Shown: positions 1 through 8,713, counted from the first letter of the stretch. The stretch is 64,000 nt of DNA from Clostridia bacterium (GCA_035628995.1 DASPIR010000023.1:248001-312000); one strand, 5' to 3'. The notes: generated by a model not told the origin, from the letters alone. Numbers and translations: made by a program.

Positions 1-28
1 ATATTTTTACAATATACTCATATTACTT

Positions 29-1462
29 TTATACCTTAAGGTCAACTTTCACATTCAATTTATCACTATTCTCACGGAGAAGCGGATATACATGCTCTTC
101 AAGAAACTCATCAACCTGCTCTGGCGCTCTGCCGGTGAAGTTTCTGGCATCTAAAAGCTCATACATTTTGTCTTTATTCAATTTGAAGCTTTCATCCTTC
201 TCTATAAGGCTTATCAGATTGTTATCCAAGCCTTCTTCCTTTACCCTTCTGCCTGCTTCAATAGAGTACAGTCTAATCTTTTCATGAAGCTCCTGCCTGT
301 CTCCACCTGCTTTAACTGCTTCCATCAATATGTTCTCCGTGGCCATGAAAGGAAGCTCATCGTTAATATGGCGATTTATCATCTTTTCATACACTACAAG
401 GCCATTGGATACATTTATCATTATATTAAGTATGCTGTCTATTGCAAGGAAAGCCTGCGGTATTGCGAGCCTCTTATTGGCAGAATCATCAAGGGTCCGT
501 TCAAACCATTGGGTTGCAGCAGTTATAGCCGGATTAAGAGAATTCACTATTACAAACCGTGATAGAGCTGCAATTCTTTCGCAGCGCATTGGATTCCTCT
601 TATATGCCATTGCAGAGGAGCCTATCTGGTTCTTTTCAAAAGGTTCTTCTATTTCCTTAAGACTCTGAAGCAATCTAATGTCGTTGCTGAACTTATGAGC
701 GGATTCTGCAATTTGTGTCAGAACATCAAGTACCTGGCTGTCTAGCTTCCTGGAGTATGTCTGGCCTGTAACAGCAAAGCTCTTGTCGAAGCCCATCTTT
801 TCTGTAACTCTCCTGTCCAGCTCCTTAATCTTCTCATGATCCCCATTAAAAAGCGACATGAAGCTGGCCTGTGTACCAGTAGTACCTTTTACGCCCCTGA
901 GCTTCAGCCTTTTTAGCCGAGAATCAAGCTCTTCCATATCCATAAGGAAGTCCTGAAGCCACAAGCAGCCTCTCTTTCCAACAGTGGTAAGCTGTGCCGG
1001 CTGAAAATGCGTAAAGCCCAAAGTAGGCATCATCTTGTATCTTTCTGCAAAATCAGAAAGATTCTTTATAACATTGAGAAGCTTAGTCCTTATAAGCTTC
1101 AAGCCTTCCGACATTTGTATTACATCTGTGTTGTCACCTACAAATGCGCTGGTGGCGCCCAGGTGTATTATGGGTTTTGCCTTTGGGCATTGGAGACCGT
1201 AAGCATGAACATGAGACATGACATCATGGCGCGTCTCTTTTTCCCGCTTTTCAGCATCTTCATAATTTATGTCATATATATGCTCGTTTAATTCGTTTAT
1301 CTGTTCCTGTGTGATTTTAAGCCCCAGCTCCATCTCGCTTTCTGCAAGTGCCACCCAAAGCTTTCTCCATGTAGAGAATTTGAAGTCTTCAGAAAAGATA
1401 AAGGACATTTCCTTGCTTGCATATCTGCTTATTAAAGGGTTCTGATATTCCTTCCTATCCAC
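29..1462 (-). CDS. purB: Adenylosuccinate lyase
   Basis: Catalyses two fumarate-releasing steps in the cytoplasm: SAICAR to AICAR and adenylosuccinate to AMP. The 477-residue product has the usual family length. Visible signatures are TRHDVMSHVHAYG (residues 77-89), TSAFVGDNTD (about 104-113) and the fumarase/aspartase-superfamily loop GSSAMAYKRNP (281-291), which carries the catalytic serine. Start is GTG at 1462, preceded by AGGAAGG overlapping the end of the aminotransferase gene 14 bp upstream. It ends the PHP-aminotransferase-purB run; the upstream enzyme makes aspartate, the amino donor for the substrates of PurB, which may explain the pairing (inference). Downstream only 28 bases remain, so its terminator is not visible. 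Confidence 0.97.
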   Translation of the reverse strand: MDRKEYQNPLISRYASKEMSFIFSEDFKFSTWRKLWVALAESEMELGLKITQEQINELNEHIYDINYEDAEKREKETRHDVMSHVHAYGLQCPKAKPIIHLGATSAFVGDNTDVIQMSEGLKLIRTKLLNVIKNLSDFAERYKMMPTLGFTHFQPAQLTTVGKRGCLWLQDFLMDMEELDSRLKRLKLRGVKGTTGTQASFMSLFNGDHEKIKELDRRVTEKMGFDKSFAVTGQTYSRKLDSQVLDVLTQIAESAHKFSNDIRLLQSLKEIEEPFEKNQIGSSAMAYKRNPMRCERIAALSRFVIVNSLNPAITAATQWFERTLDDSANKRLAIPQAFLAIDSILNIMINVSNGLVVYEKMINRHINDELPFMATENILMEAVKAGGDRQELHEKIRLYSIEAGRRVKEEGLDNNLISLIEKDESFKLNKDKMYELLDARNFTGRAPEQVDEFLEEHVYPLLRENSDKLNVKVDLKV

Positions 1463-1476
1463 GGCAATGTACCTTC

Positions 1477-2679
1477 CTATTTAAGATTTTCTTTTATAAA
1501 GCTTTCAAAGGCGTCGAGTCCGGTTCTTATTATTTCCATTGAAGTTGCGTACGAGAGCCTGATATAAGTATCATTTCCAAAGGCAGCTCCTGGTATTACT
1601 GCAACATGGCCTTTTTCAAGCATTATCTGTGCAAAATCCAGGGAGGAATTAAGCTTGACTCCACATAATTTCTTTCCCATATAGTTGCTTATATCGGTAT
1701 ACACATAGAAGGCCCCTTCAGGTTTAGCACAGCTAAGACCTTCCATTGTATTTATTCTCTCAAACATATAGGTTCTTCTTTTTTCGAATTCCTGCACCAT
1801 TTTTGCTACATCATCCTGTGGTCCGTTCAAAGCTGCTGTTGAAGCATATTGAGTAACGGAATTCGGGTGTGATACAGCGTGACTCTGGACACTGGACATT
1901 GCTTTTATAACCTTTTCATTCCCTGCTGCATAACCTAATCTCCAACCTGTCATAGCATAAGCCTTGGACATCCCGTTAATCACGATTGTCAGTTCTTTAA
2001 TTTCAGCACCAAGAGAAGCTATGCTTATATGCTTTTTGCCATCATATATCAGCTTTTCATATATCTCATCGGATACTACAAATAGATTATTTGCTACTGC
2101 AACTTCGGCGATATCCCTAAGCTCCTGTTCAGAGTATACTGCACCCGTAGGATTGCTGGGTGAATTCAATAGTATAGCCTTGCTTCTTGGATTTACAGCC
2201 TTCAGGAGTTCTTCCTTAGTAAGCTTGAAATTGTTTTCCTTTTTTGTTGGAACCAATACGGGTACTCCATCATTAAGCTTTATTATTTCTGTATAACTAA
2301 CCCAGTAAGGCACTGGTACAATAACCTCATCCCCCGGATTAAGAATTGCTGCAAAAGCGTTAGAAAGTGTGTGCTTGGCACCACTTGATGCTATTATTTG
2401 GCTGGGTTCATAAGTAAGCATGTTATCTCTTTTAAATTTGGCGCATATGGCTTTTCTGAGATCAAGGGTACCTTGTGCAGCAGTATATCTTGTGAAGCCT
2501 TTTTCTATAGCTTCTATAGCTGCATCATTTATATATTTTGGTGTGTTAAAATCAGGTTCACCTGCACCAAAGCCATAAACCTTGACTCCATCTGCAACCA
2601 TTTGCTTAAGCTTTGCATCTATAGCAAGCGTCATTGACGGAGCAATATTCGATATTTTTTTAGAAAGTTTGATTTCCAT
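1477..2679 (-). CDS. Class I PLP-dependent aspartate aminotransferase
   Basis: Fold-type I aminotransferase of the AspB/AAT-Ib group, interconverting aspartate plus 2-oxoglutarate and oxaloacetate plus glutamate. The 400-residue chain shows the substrate/PLP motifs NSPSNPTG (about 172-179), SDEIYE (203-208) and the PLP-lysine segment SKAYAMTGWRLGY with Lys239. The frame stays open 21 codons further upstream, but ATG at 2679 is preceded by GGAGGGG at good spacing and matches where homologues begin. It overlaps the end of the PHP gene by 20 bp, implying translational coupling, and is followed 14 bp later by purB. Substrate range is inferred from family; an alanine- or aromatic-preferring enzyme is possible. 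Confidence 0.92.
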   Translation of the reverse strand: MEIKLSKKISNIAPSMTLAIDAKLKQMVADGVKVYGFGAGEPDFNTPKYINDAAIEAIEKGFTRYTAAQGTLDLRKAICAKFKRDNMLTYEPSQIIASSGAKHTLSNAFAAILNPGDEVIVPVPYWVSYTEIIKLNDGVPVLVPTKKENNFKLTKEELLKAVNPRSKAILLNSPSNPTGAVYSEQELRDIAEVAVANNLFVVSDEIYEKLIYDGKKHISIASLGAEIKELTIVINGMSKAYAMTGWRLGYAAGNEKVIKAMSSVQSHAVSHPNSVTQYASTAALNGPQDDVAKMVQEFEKRRTYMFERINTMEGLSCAKPEGAFYVYTDISNYMGKKLCGVKLNSSLDFAQIMLEKGHVAVIPGAAFGNDTYIRLSYATSMEIIRTGLDAFESFIKENLK

Positions 2680-3517
2680 CTCTTCCCCTCCAGATTTTGC
2701 TGTTTGCAGCTTCTTTGAGCTGTTGAACATATTTATAATCAACCGAACAGTTTCCTATTATCGGCTCATTATGCAACTTGATGCCATGGCAGTCAGAACC
2801 GCCTGTAATTAATAGCCTTCTGGTATTTGCAATTGCCAGTGAATTTCTTATAGTCTCATCATCATGCTTTGTATGGTATGCTTCAATTCCGCCTATTCCA
2901 AGGTCTATAATCTTTCCAATATGTATTTTATTTCTTATTAGTCCGGGGTGTGCCAGTACTGATACCCCTCCTAATCGTTCTATCATTTCTATTGCTTCCC
3001 GGCAGCTGAGCTTATACCTCTCTACATAGGCCGGACAGCCCTTTCCAATGTATCCTTGAAAAGCTTCCTTAATATTGTTAATATATCCTTTGACAATCAT
3101 TGCTCTGGCAATATGCGGCCTGCCTATTGCCCCATTATCAGCTATATCTTTAACCTCTTCAAGTGTTATATTAACACCCATGCCGTTCAGCTTGTTTACT
3201 ATCTTAGAAGCTCTCTCGTATCTAGAATTCTGTATTTTTTCGAGTGTATTCAGGAACCATTCAGCCTTATAATCAATGTAGTAGCCAAGAATATGGATTT
3301 CTTCCTCTTCATATAAAGTGCTAAGCTCAATTCCCGGTACTACCTCAATTCCATACTTTGATGAAGCTTCCATAGCTGGTATGATGCCATTGACAGTGTC
3401 GTGATCAGTTATTCCGATTGCTGTCAATCTTTTCACACTAGCCCATCTTACCACCTCTTCGGGACTCAAAAGTCCGTCAGAAGCCGTTGTATGTATATGT
3501 AAATCAGCTTTTTGCAT
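2660..3517 (-). CDS. PHP-domain phosphoesterase (TrpH/YciV family)
   Basis: A 285-residue polymerase-and-histidinol-phosphatase domain protein. Metal-binding motifs are visible in order: DLHIHTTASDG near residue 5, ITDHDT near 36, the Glu of PGIELS near 61, a GRPHIAR motif mid-protein, SVLAHPG near 195 and GSDCHG near 250. E. coli RnaseAM (YciV/TrpH) of this family is a 5'-3' exonuclease/3',5'-bisnucleotide phosphatase; I infer a similar metal-dependent hydrolase here. ATG at 3517 with AGGAGGC upstream. First gene of the run with the aminotransferase and purB. A TGTACAG dyad abuts its ribosome-binding site (separate entry). Confidence 0.88.
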   Translation of the reverse strand: MQKADLHIHTTASDGLLSPEEVVRWASVKRLTAIGITDHDTVNGIIPAMEASSKYGIEVVPGIELSTLYEEEEIHILGYYIDYKAEWFLNTLEKIQNSRYERASKIVNKLNGMGVNITLEEVKDIADNGAIGRPHIARAMIVKGYINNIKEAFQGYIGKGCPAYVERYKLSCREAIEMIERLGGVSVLAHPGLIRNKIHIGKIIDLGIGGIEAYHTKHDDETIRNSLAIANTRRLLITGGSDCHGIKLHNEPIIGNCSVDYKYVQQLKEAANSKIWRGRDGNQTF

Positions 3518-3528
3518 ATAAAGCCTCC

Positions 3529-3548
3529 TGTACAGTAAAAGCTGTACA
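3529..3548 (-). promoter_or_regulatory. Dyad abutting the ribosome-binding site of the PHP gene
   Basis: TGTACAG and CTGTACA (7 bp arms, 6-nt spacer) lie directly upstream of and share bases with AGGAGGC, the SD of the PHP gene. As RNA it would form a small hairpin at the SD; as DNA it could be an operator. Function is inferred only. Confidence 0.35.
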
Positions 3549-3649
3549 ACCTCTAAAAATAAATACGTTATATGATATATATTTCACCAACAAATAACAT
3601 TATATCATTATTTCAACAAAGCGCACAAAAGTATTTTTATTTTTTATTT

Positions 3650-3683
3650 AAAAAATAATACCTGCTTATACTTAAGCAGGTAT
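3650..3683 (-). terminator. Intrinsic terminator of spoVS
   Basis: An 11-bp perfect stem (ATACCTGCTTA with TAAGCAGGTAT, 4-nt loop) followed on the minus strand by a TATTTTTT tract, six bases past the spoVS stop codon. Confidence 0.88.
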
Positions 3684-3689
3684 ACAAGC

Positions 3690-3950
3690 CTATCTGGGTT
3701 CTATTATCAGCTTAATAGCTGTCCTTTCTTCACCGTCTATCTGAATATCAGTGAAGGCTGGTATGCATATCAGGTTTATTCCTCCTGGTGCTACAAATCC
3801 TCTAGCGATTGCAACTGCTTTAACGGCTTGATTCAGTGCGCCAGCACCAATAGTTTGTATTTCTGCGGAGCCTTTTTCTCTCAACACTCCTGCTAAAGCT
3901 CCTGCAACAGAATTAGGGTTCGATTTAGCTGATACCTTTAATACATCCAT
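3690..3950 (-). CDS. spoVS: Stage V sporulation protein S
   Basis: An 86-residue, nearly invariant small protein of the Alba-like SpoVS family, needed in Bacillus subtilis to pass stage V and finish coat and core development. Length is exactly the family length and the sequence is uninterrupted: VSAKSNPNSVAGALAG at the N-terminus, then the IGAGALNQAVKA and PGGINLICIPAFTD segments. ATG at 3950 follows a GGGGGG-containing ribosome-binding site. It is a single-gene unit: a sigma-H-like promoter lies upstream at 4015-4040 and a strong terminator directly after. In Bacillus it also sits near recA/rny/ymdB, so gene order is conserved. Confidence 0.97.
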   Translation of the reverse strand: MDVLKVSAKSNPNSVAGALAGVLREKGSAEIQTIGAGALNQAVKAVAIARGFVAPGGINLICIPAFTDIQIDGEERTAIKLIIEPR

Positions 3951-4014
3951 TTAAAGCCCCCCTTAATTAATAGTAATTAATCCAAAATATTCTATTTAAA
4001 TATTCTAGTTGTTA

Positions 4015-4040
4015 ATTCTACAAATAATTCGCAATTCCTC
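4015..4040 (-). promoter_or_regulatory. Sigma-H-like promoter of spoVS
   Basis: On the minus strand GAGGAATT (complement of 4033-4040), a 12-nt spacer and TAGAAT (complement of 4015-4020). This fits the Bacillus sigma-H consensus RAGGAWWW-N11-14-RMGAAT except for the first base of the -10. B. subtilis spoVS is known to be sigma-H dependent. Confidence 0.55.
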
Positions 4041-4086
4041 CTTTTTTCTACAATTTTGAATTTTGAATTATTTTAGTGGGGATTGC

Positions 4087-4851
4087 TTAAATAATCCTAA
4101 TAATGCTTGTCACAGCGCTATTATCATCAAGTGCTATTTTTACGGCTCCAAGAACAGCTTCACCGCTTGCAACTTCAAAACGTGCAGGCATGCCAGTAAT
4201 AAATTTCCTTATTACGATGTCCTTATCAACTCCTAATATGGAATCTCTGGGACCAGTCATTCCTACATCAGTTATATATGCAGTTCCGCCTGGAAGTACC
4301 CTCTCATCAGAGGTTTGGATGTGGGTGTGCGTACCAAGTACAGCTTTTACCCGTCCATCAAGATACCAGCCCATGGCAAGCTTTTCTGAGGTAGCTTCAG
4401 CATGGAAATCAACTATTATAATATCTGTCTTGCCTTTTAATTCTTCAAGTATTTCATCAATTATCTTGAAGGGACACTCAATACAATCCATAAAAACCCT
4501 GCCGCACAGATTGATTACTGCTATTCGCTTTCCTACCTTTTCTGTTATTCTGAATCCTTTACCAGGAGTACCCTTGGGATAGTTAGCAGGTCTTACCAGC
4601 TTATCTGATTCCTCTATGAATTCAAATATCTCTTTTTTTGCCCAAGAGTGGTTGCCCAATGTAATCATATCAACTCCCATGCCAAGCAGCTCATCATATG
4701 TACTTTTGGTTATGCCAACACCACCAGCACTGTTTTCACCGTTTACAATGATAAAATCAATATTATTATCATTCACAAGCTTTTGGAGATTCATAGCCAG
4801 ATAATTCCTGCCCGGTCTCCCTACTACATCACCGATAAATAAAATGTTCAT
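4087..4851 (-). CDS. ymdB: 2',3'-cyclic nucleotide phosphodiesterase YmdB (TIGR00282 family)
   Basis: Calcineurin-like metallophosphoesterase of 254 residues. Metal ligands are visible in order: GDVVGRPGR (start), NGENSAGG (about 40-47), LGNHSWAKKE (about 67-76), FHAEATSEK and GTHTHIQTSDE. YmdB hydrolyses 2',3'-cAMP and affects biofilm and sporulation choices in Bacillus. ATG at 4851 is chosen because GGAGGT precedes it; the open frame runs further to 5052 but that stretch translates only an intergenic dispersed repeat and the rny terminator. It follows rny, as in most Firmicutes, although the strong terminator after rny makes readthrough or a separate promoter necessary. Confidence 0.95.
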   Translation of the reverse strand: MNILFIGDVVGRPGRNYLAMNLQKLVNDNNIDFIIVNGENSAGGVGITKSTYDELLGMGVDMITLGNHSWAKKEIFEFIEESDKLVRPANYPKGTPGKGFRITEKVGKRIAVINLCGRVFMDCIECPFKIIDEILEELKGKTDIIIVDFHAEATSEKLAMGWYLDGRVKAVLGTHTHIQTSDERVLPGGTAYITDVGMTGPRDSILGVDKDIVIRKFITGMPARFEVASGEAVLGAVKIALDDNSAVTSIIRII

Positions 4852-4861
4852 ATGTACCTCC

Positions 4862-4996
4862 AACTTTTTTGCTACGTGCTTCGTGCCACGTGCTACGTGG
4901 TAAGTATGGATATTCCTTAGGGTTTCAGATACTTCACTATGTTCAGGATGACATTCCCCCACGTAACCTCGAACCTCGCACCTCGAACCCGATAAT
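4862..4996. repeat. Dispersed intergenic repeat, copy 1 (rny-ymdB gap)
   Basis: The gap holds low-complexity tandem words: a CTACGTG/CACGTG-rich part at about 4870-4900, a TTCAGGATGACA-type part at 4920-4960 (the widespread motif whose translation reads HPEHSE) and a CCTCGAACCTCGCACCTCG part at 4966-4990. Related words recur at 21222-21248 and 55650-55745. Confidence 0.6.
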
Positions 4997-5010
4997 ATAT
5001 TATTATGATT

Positions 5011-5048
5011 AAAAAAGGCGGCAACATGCATTATGCATGTATTGCCGC
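5011..5048 (-). terminator. Intrinsic terminator of rny
   Basis: Long stem on the minus strand (GCGGCAATACATGCA pairing with TGCATGTTGCCGC, one bulge, 3-nt loop) followed by CTTTTTT, eight bases after the rny stop. Confidence 0.92.
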
Positions 5049-5055
5049 TCATTTT

Positions 5056-6585
5056 CTATTTTGCATATTCAATTGCCCTAGTTTCCCTGATTACATTGAC
5101 TTTTATCTGACCAGGGTATTCAAGCTCGTCTTCAATTCTCTTGACTATATCTCTGGCTATATAGACGATTTCGCTGTCGCTTACATCCTCTGGTTTAACC
5201 ATGATTCTAACTTCCCTACCGGCTTGAATAGCAAAAGATTTTTCAACTCCAGTAAACGAATTTGCTATCTCTTCGATTTTTTCCAAACGTTTAATATAGG
5301 ATTCCAAGGTTTCCCTTCGTGCTCCAGGTCTTGCAGCGGATATAGCATCGGCTGCCTGTACTAACACTGCTTCAACAGTTGTGGCTTCTATATCGCCGTG
5401 ATGCGCTGCCACAGCGTGGATTACTTCAGCAGATTCCTTGTATTTCTTACAAAGGTCAGCACCTATCTGAACATGAGGGCCTTCTACTTCATGGTCTACT
5501 GCTTTTCCTATGTCATGCAAAAGACCAGCCCTTTTTGCGAGCTTGACATCTACTCCAAGCTCTGCAGCCATTGCCGCTGCTAGGTGTGCTACTTCTATAG
5601 AATGCTTCAAAACATTCTGTCCATAACTTGTTCTGTATTTCAATCTTCCTAAAAGTCTTATAATCTCTGGGTGCAATCCGTGCACTCCAGTATCGAAGGT
5701 AGCTTGTTCGCCCTGCTCTCTAATGTAGTTATCTACTTCCTTCTTGGACTTTTCAACCATTTCTTCAATCCTTGCAGGATGTATTCTTCCATCAACTATG
5801 AGTTTTTCAAGAGCAACTCTTGCAACTTCTCTTCTTATAGGATCAAAACCAGATAATATTACCGCTTCTGGTGTGTCATCAATAATCAAATCGATGCCTG
5901 TGAGTGTTTCCAACGTTCTTATATTTCTGCCTTCACGGCCTATTATTCTGCCCTTCATTTCATCATTAGGCAGTTGTACAACAGATACTGTGGTTTCTGC
6001 AACATGGTCAGCTGAACACTTTTGAATGGCACTCGCAACGATTTCCTTGGCTTTTCTATCGCCTTCTTCTTTAGCCTTGGCCTCAATATCCTTGATCATC
6101 ATTGCAGCTTCATGCCTGATTTCTTTTTCAATATCATTCAAAAGTAAATGTTTTGCCTCGTCTGATGATAAGCCCGATAATCTTTCAAGCTCCTCTACCT
6201 GTTTCTTGTAGAGTTCTTGTACTTCTTCGTGGGATTTTTGTATTTCTTTTTGTTTTTTTATGTTCGCTTCGTCTCTTTGTTCCAGGGTTTCAACCTTCTT
6301 ATCCAAAAGTTCTTCCCTCTGGAGCAATCTTCTTTCAATCCTCTGTATTTCATTCCTTCTGTCTCGGGTTTCTCTTTCCAGTTCACCTCTAAGCTTATGA
6401 ACCTCTTCCTTCGCTTCAAGCACCAGTTCTTTTTTCTTGGTTTCTGCTTGCTTCTCGGCCTCTGAAACAATCTTAGCAGCTTGAGTCTCAGCGTTTTTTA
6501 TCTTTGATTCAGCAATATATCTTCTAACTAAAAACCCAATAAAAAAGGTAATTAGTGCAATTGCTATATAAACTATAAGCTCGAT
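5056..6585 (-). CDS. rny: Ribonuclease Y (non-canonical start codon)
   Basis: Membrane-anchored endoribonuclease that initiates mRNA decay in Firmicutes. Order of parts: one transmembrane segment (about residues 2-23, [19 protein letters not shown]), a long charged coiled coil (about 25-200), a KH domain with [10 protein letters not shown], then the HD domain with [10 protein letters not shown] and AAHHGD. Length about 509 aa is typical. The membrane anchor is encoded between 6585 and 6500, but the frame there contains no ATG, GTG or TTG: after GGAGGTG (6600-6594) come AAATT, GTT, ATC. The start must be ATC at 6585 (8-nt spacing, used here) or ATT at 6591. A canonical GTG exists only at 6423, which would delete the anchor and part of the coiled coil. 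Preceded by its own promoter and an unusually long (about 130 nt) leader. Confidence 0.9.
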   Translation of the reverse strand: MELIVYIAIALITFFIGFLVRRYIAESKIKNAETQAAKIVSEAEKQAETKKKELVLEAKEEVHKLRGELERETRDRRNEIQRIERRLLQREELLDKKVETLEQRDEANIKKQKEIQKSHEEVQELYKKQVEELERLSGLSSDEAKHLLLNDIEKEIRHEAAMMIKDIEAKAKEEGDRKAKEIVASAIQKCSADHVAETTVSVVQLPNDEMKGRIIGREGRNIRTLETLTGIDLIIDDTPEAVILSGFDPIRREVARVALEKLIVDGRIHPARIEEMVEKSKKEVDNYIREQGEQATFDTGVHGLHPEIIRLLGRLKYRTSYGQNVLKHSIEVAHLAAAMAAELGVDVKLAKRAGLLHDIGKAVDHEVEGPHVQIGADLCKKYKESAEVIHAVAAHHGDIEATTVEAVLVQAADAISAARPGARRETLESYIKRLEKIEEIANSFTGVEKSFAIQAGREVRIMVKPEDVSDSEIVYIARDIVKRIEDELEYPGQIKVNVIRETRAIEYAK

Positions 6586-6593
6586 AACAATTT

Positions 6594-6600
6594 CACCTCC
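6594..6600 (-). promoter_or_regulatory. Strong ribosome-binding site deciding the rny start
   Basis: GGAGGTG lies 8 nt before ATC (6585) and 2 nt before ATT (6591). It is the only SD-like sequence near the membrane-anchor codons and is what places initiation here rather than at GTG 6423. Confidence 0.7.
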
Positions 6601-6728
6601 TTGTATAATATTTATTCTCGACTATCGGTAACGGCTTCCACAAAACCTTTTTTCAAATCATCATTTACATAATCATTAAAAATCTTATAAGAACATCTCA
6701 CTCTCAACTGATACACCACATCAAAATA

Positions 6729-6757
6729 ATTTTATATCTTATACAAAATTTTGTCAA
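6729..6757 (-). promoter_or_regulatory. Sigma-A-type promoter of rny
   Basis: TTGACA (complement of 6752-6757), 17-nt spacer, TAAAAT (complement of 6729-6734). The -35 lies inside a TTGTCA/TGACAA dyad (6751-6770) that could be an operator (inference). Confidence 0.75.
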
Positions 6758-6793
6758 GTTATTGTGACAATTCAAACAATTTAAGAACGATTT

Positions 6794-6814
6794 GCAAAAT
6801 TCCGAGAATTTTGC
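6794..6814 (-). terminator. Hairpin after recX
   Basis: Perfect 9-bp stem GCAAAATTC/GAATTTTGC with a 3-nt loop, 17 bases after the recX stop. The following tract is AAATCGTTCTT, so termination is probably weak. Confidence 0.5.
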
Positions 6815-6831
6815 TAGTAAAGTAGTATTTT

Positions 6832-7455
6832 TCAGTTTTCCTCAAGGTCAAGAGTATCAATTATTTTCTTGCATACATCTACTCCATAGCCTTTTCTATA
6901 TAGATAGCTCAAAAGCTTTGATGCCCTTTCTCGCTTATCTCCTTTTATACTTGCTGCTTTTTTTTGAGCAGCTTTCATAGCAGATGCGTAATCGTCGATA
7001 TCAGCTTCTTCAAGCTTTTGCTGGATGACTTCGCTATCCACTCCCTTATTTGCCAGCTTGTAATATAAAGTGCGTTTGCTGGTGCCAGTCACATCCTTCG
7101 AGCTCCTTATAAAACTCTCGGTGTAACTTTCGTCATTTATATATCCGACTTCCCTCAAATACTCCAATGCTAAGCTTATTGCTTTTTCATTATGCTGTTT
7201 TTCCTTCAAGCGCTTTCTGATCTCGCTTTCTGTCTTTGAAGCGCGCGCCACTATATAGAGTGCTGCTCTAAGCGCACTCTTATTCTGTATTATTTCCAAC
7301 TTTTGATTGAATTCATCCTCATTTAGCTCCATTCCTTCGCGAAGCTTCAGCTCTTCCTGTATATCCTTATCGATAGAACTATGATATTCACCATCTATGT
7401 ATATACTGCATCGGTTGCTATTCTTTTTTTGTACTTCAATCTTTGTAATTTTCAT
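6832..7455 (-). CDS. recX: Regulatory protein RecX
   Basis: RecX modulates RecA filaments, capping or reversing their growth on single-stranded DNA. The product (207 aa from ATG 7455) has an N-terminal extension with MKITKIEVQ and the three-helix RecX repeats; recognisable segments are LYIVARASKTESEIRKRLKEK, AISLALEYLREVGYINDESY, RTLYYKLANKGV and ASKLLSYLYRKGYG. GTG at 7464 is an alternative start three codons upstream; both have AGGGTG nearby. It lies 76 bp downstream of recA, separated by a hairpin that may reduce recX expression relative to recA. The recA-recX order is the common bacterial arrangement. Confidence 0.92.
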   Translation of the reverse strand: MKITKIEVQKKNSNRCSIYIDGEYHSSIDKDIQEELKLREGMELNEDEFNQKLEIIQNKSALRAALYIVARASKTESEIRKRLKEKQHNEKAISLALEYLREVGYINDESYTESFIRSSKDVTGTSKRTLYYKLANKGVDSEVIQQKLEEADIDDYASAMKAAQKKAASIKGDKRERASKLLSYLYRKGYGVDVCKKIIDTLDLEEN

Positions 7456-7481
7456 AGACTTCACACCCTAACTATAGAAAT

Positions 7482-7507
7482 TAACCTCTATCGCTAGATA
7501 GAGGTTA
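7482..7507 (-). terminator. Hairpin between recA and recX
   Basis: 11-bp perfect stem (TAACCTCTATC with GATAGAGGTTA, 4-nt loop). On the minus strand it is followed by ATTTCTAT, a poor U-tract, so it is probably a partial terminator or mRNA stabiliser between recA and recX. Confidence 0.55.
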
Positions 7508-7531
7508 TTGTGATTCATAAATTATTATTTA

Positions 7532-8596
7532 TTAAAATTCATCGTCCTCAGCTGCATCTTCTAAAACTGCAGGTATGGCTTTTGATTGTCCCATGTTGAA
7601 CATTTCTCTGAGCTTAGCTTCTATTTCTTTTGTAAGTTCAGGATTTTCTTTCAGGTATTGCTTTGCATTTTCTCTACCTTGTCCTATTCTTGTATCTCCG
7701 TAGGAATACCATGCACCACTCTTCAATACTACGTCGTTGTTTGCTGCAACGTCAAGTACGCTGCCTTCTCTTGAAATGCCTGTACCATACATTATATCAA
7801 ACTCTGCCTGCTTAAATGGCGGCGCAACCTTATTCTTAACTACCTTGACTCTTGTTCTGCTGCCGACTACATCGTTGCCTACTTTAATATTCTCAATTTT
7901 TCTTATATCAAGTCTTACTGAAGCATAAAACTTGAGTGCTCTTCCGCCTGACGTTGTTTCAGGGTTGCCAAACATAACGCCGACTTTTTCTCTAAGCTGG
8001 TTTATGAATATTACAGTGGACTTTGATTTACTGATGGCTCCCGCAAGCTTTCTAAGTGCCTGAGACATAAGTCTTGCCTGCAAGCCTACATGAGCATCGC
8101 CCATTTCTCCATCTATTTCCGCCTTTGGAACCAATGCTGCAACGGAGTCAACAACAACTACATCAACTGCTCCGCTGCGAACAAGTGTTTCTGCTATTTC
8201 AAGAGCTTGTTCCCCTGTATCCGGCTGAGAAACAATTAGGTTCTCAGTATCAACTCCCAGGTTTTTAGCATATACAGGATCCAAGGCATGTTCTGCATCA
8301 ATAAAGGCTACTTCGCCGCCATTTCTTTGCGCTTCAGCTATTATGTGAAGTGCTACTGTGGTCTTACCTGAGGATTCAGGTCCATATATCTCAACTATTC
8401 TTCCTCTTGGAACTCCACCTATACCCAATGCGATGTCAAGTTCAATGGAGCCTGTAGAAACAGCTTCCACATTCATTTTTGTAGAGTCACCAAGTTTCAT
8501 TATTGATCCTTTACCAAATTGCTTTTCAACCTGGCCTAAAGCGAGTTCTATCGCTTTCTTTTTATCCGTCATTTTATCATTCATTGCAGCGCTCAT
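7532..8596 (-). CDS. recA: Recombinase RecA
   Basis: DNA-dependent ATPase for strand exchange and co-protease for LexA cleavage. The 354-residue product shows Walker A GPESSGKT (residues 72-79), the RecA signature [13 protein letters not shown], Walker [13 protein letters not shown], and an acidic C-terminal tail [12 protein letters not shown] at 8596 has AGGAAGGTG nine bases upstream. Its promoter overlaps a perfect LexA-type operator (separate entry), so it is the SOS-induced partner of recX. It lies after cinA with a 117-bp gap, the cinA-recA order seen in many Firmicutes. Confidence 0.98.
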   Translation of the reverse strand: MSAAMNDKMTDKKKAIELALGQVEKQFGKGSIMKLGDSTKMNVEAVSTGSIELDIALGIGGVPRGRIVEIYGPESSGKTTVALHIIAEAQRNGGEVAFIDAEHALDPVYAKNLGVDTENLIVSQPDTGEQALEIAETLVRSGAVDVVVVDSVAALVPKAEIDGEMGDAHVGLQARLMSQALRKLAGAISKSKSTVIFINQLREKVGVMFGNPETTSGGRALKFYASVRLDIRKIENIKVGNDVVGSRTRVKVVKNKVAPPFKQAEFDIMYGTGISREGSVLDVAANNDVVLKSGAWYSYGDTRIGQGRENAKQYLKENPELTKEIEAKLREMFNMGQSKAIPAVLEDAAEDDEF

Positions 8597-8643
8597 TAAC
8601 TGCTACACCTTCCTTTCATACATGTATGCCTTAAACAGCATAT

Positions 8644-8657
8644 CGAACAAATGTTCT
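8644..8657 (-). promoter_or_regulatory. LexA (SOS) box of recA
   Basis: On the plus strand CGAACAAATGTTCT, matching the Bacillus SOS consensus CGAACRNRYGTTYC at the half-sites, placed just downstream of the -10 element. Confidence 0.88.
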
Positions 8658-8666
8658 TATATTTAT

Positions 8667-8695
8667 ATTATATTATACTGCTATATATTAGTCAA
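8667..8695 (-). promoter_or_regulatory. Sigma-A promoter of recA
   Basis: TTGACT (complement of 8690-8695), exactly 17 nt, TATAAT (complement of 8667-8672). The LexA box begins 10 bp downstream, so repressor would block clearance. Confidence 0.88.
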
Positions 8696-8713
8696 GAATA
8701 TTACATAATTTTA

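Noticed and set aside
4103..4582. Long plus-strand ORF of 159 codons
   Set aside because: Shadow of ymdB on the other strand; no ribosome-binding site, no recognisable domain. Same reasoning for long plus-strand frames opposite infB, pnp, dapG, dxr and pyrH.
4852..5052. N-terminal extension of YmdB
   Set aside because: The extra 67 codons cover the rny terminator and a dispersed repeat; the real start has an SD at 4851.
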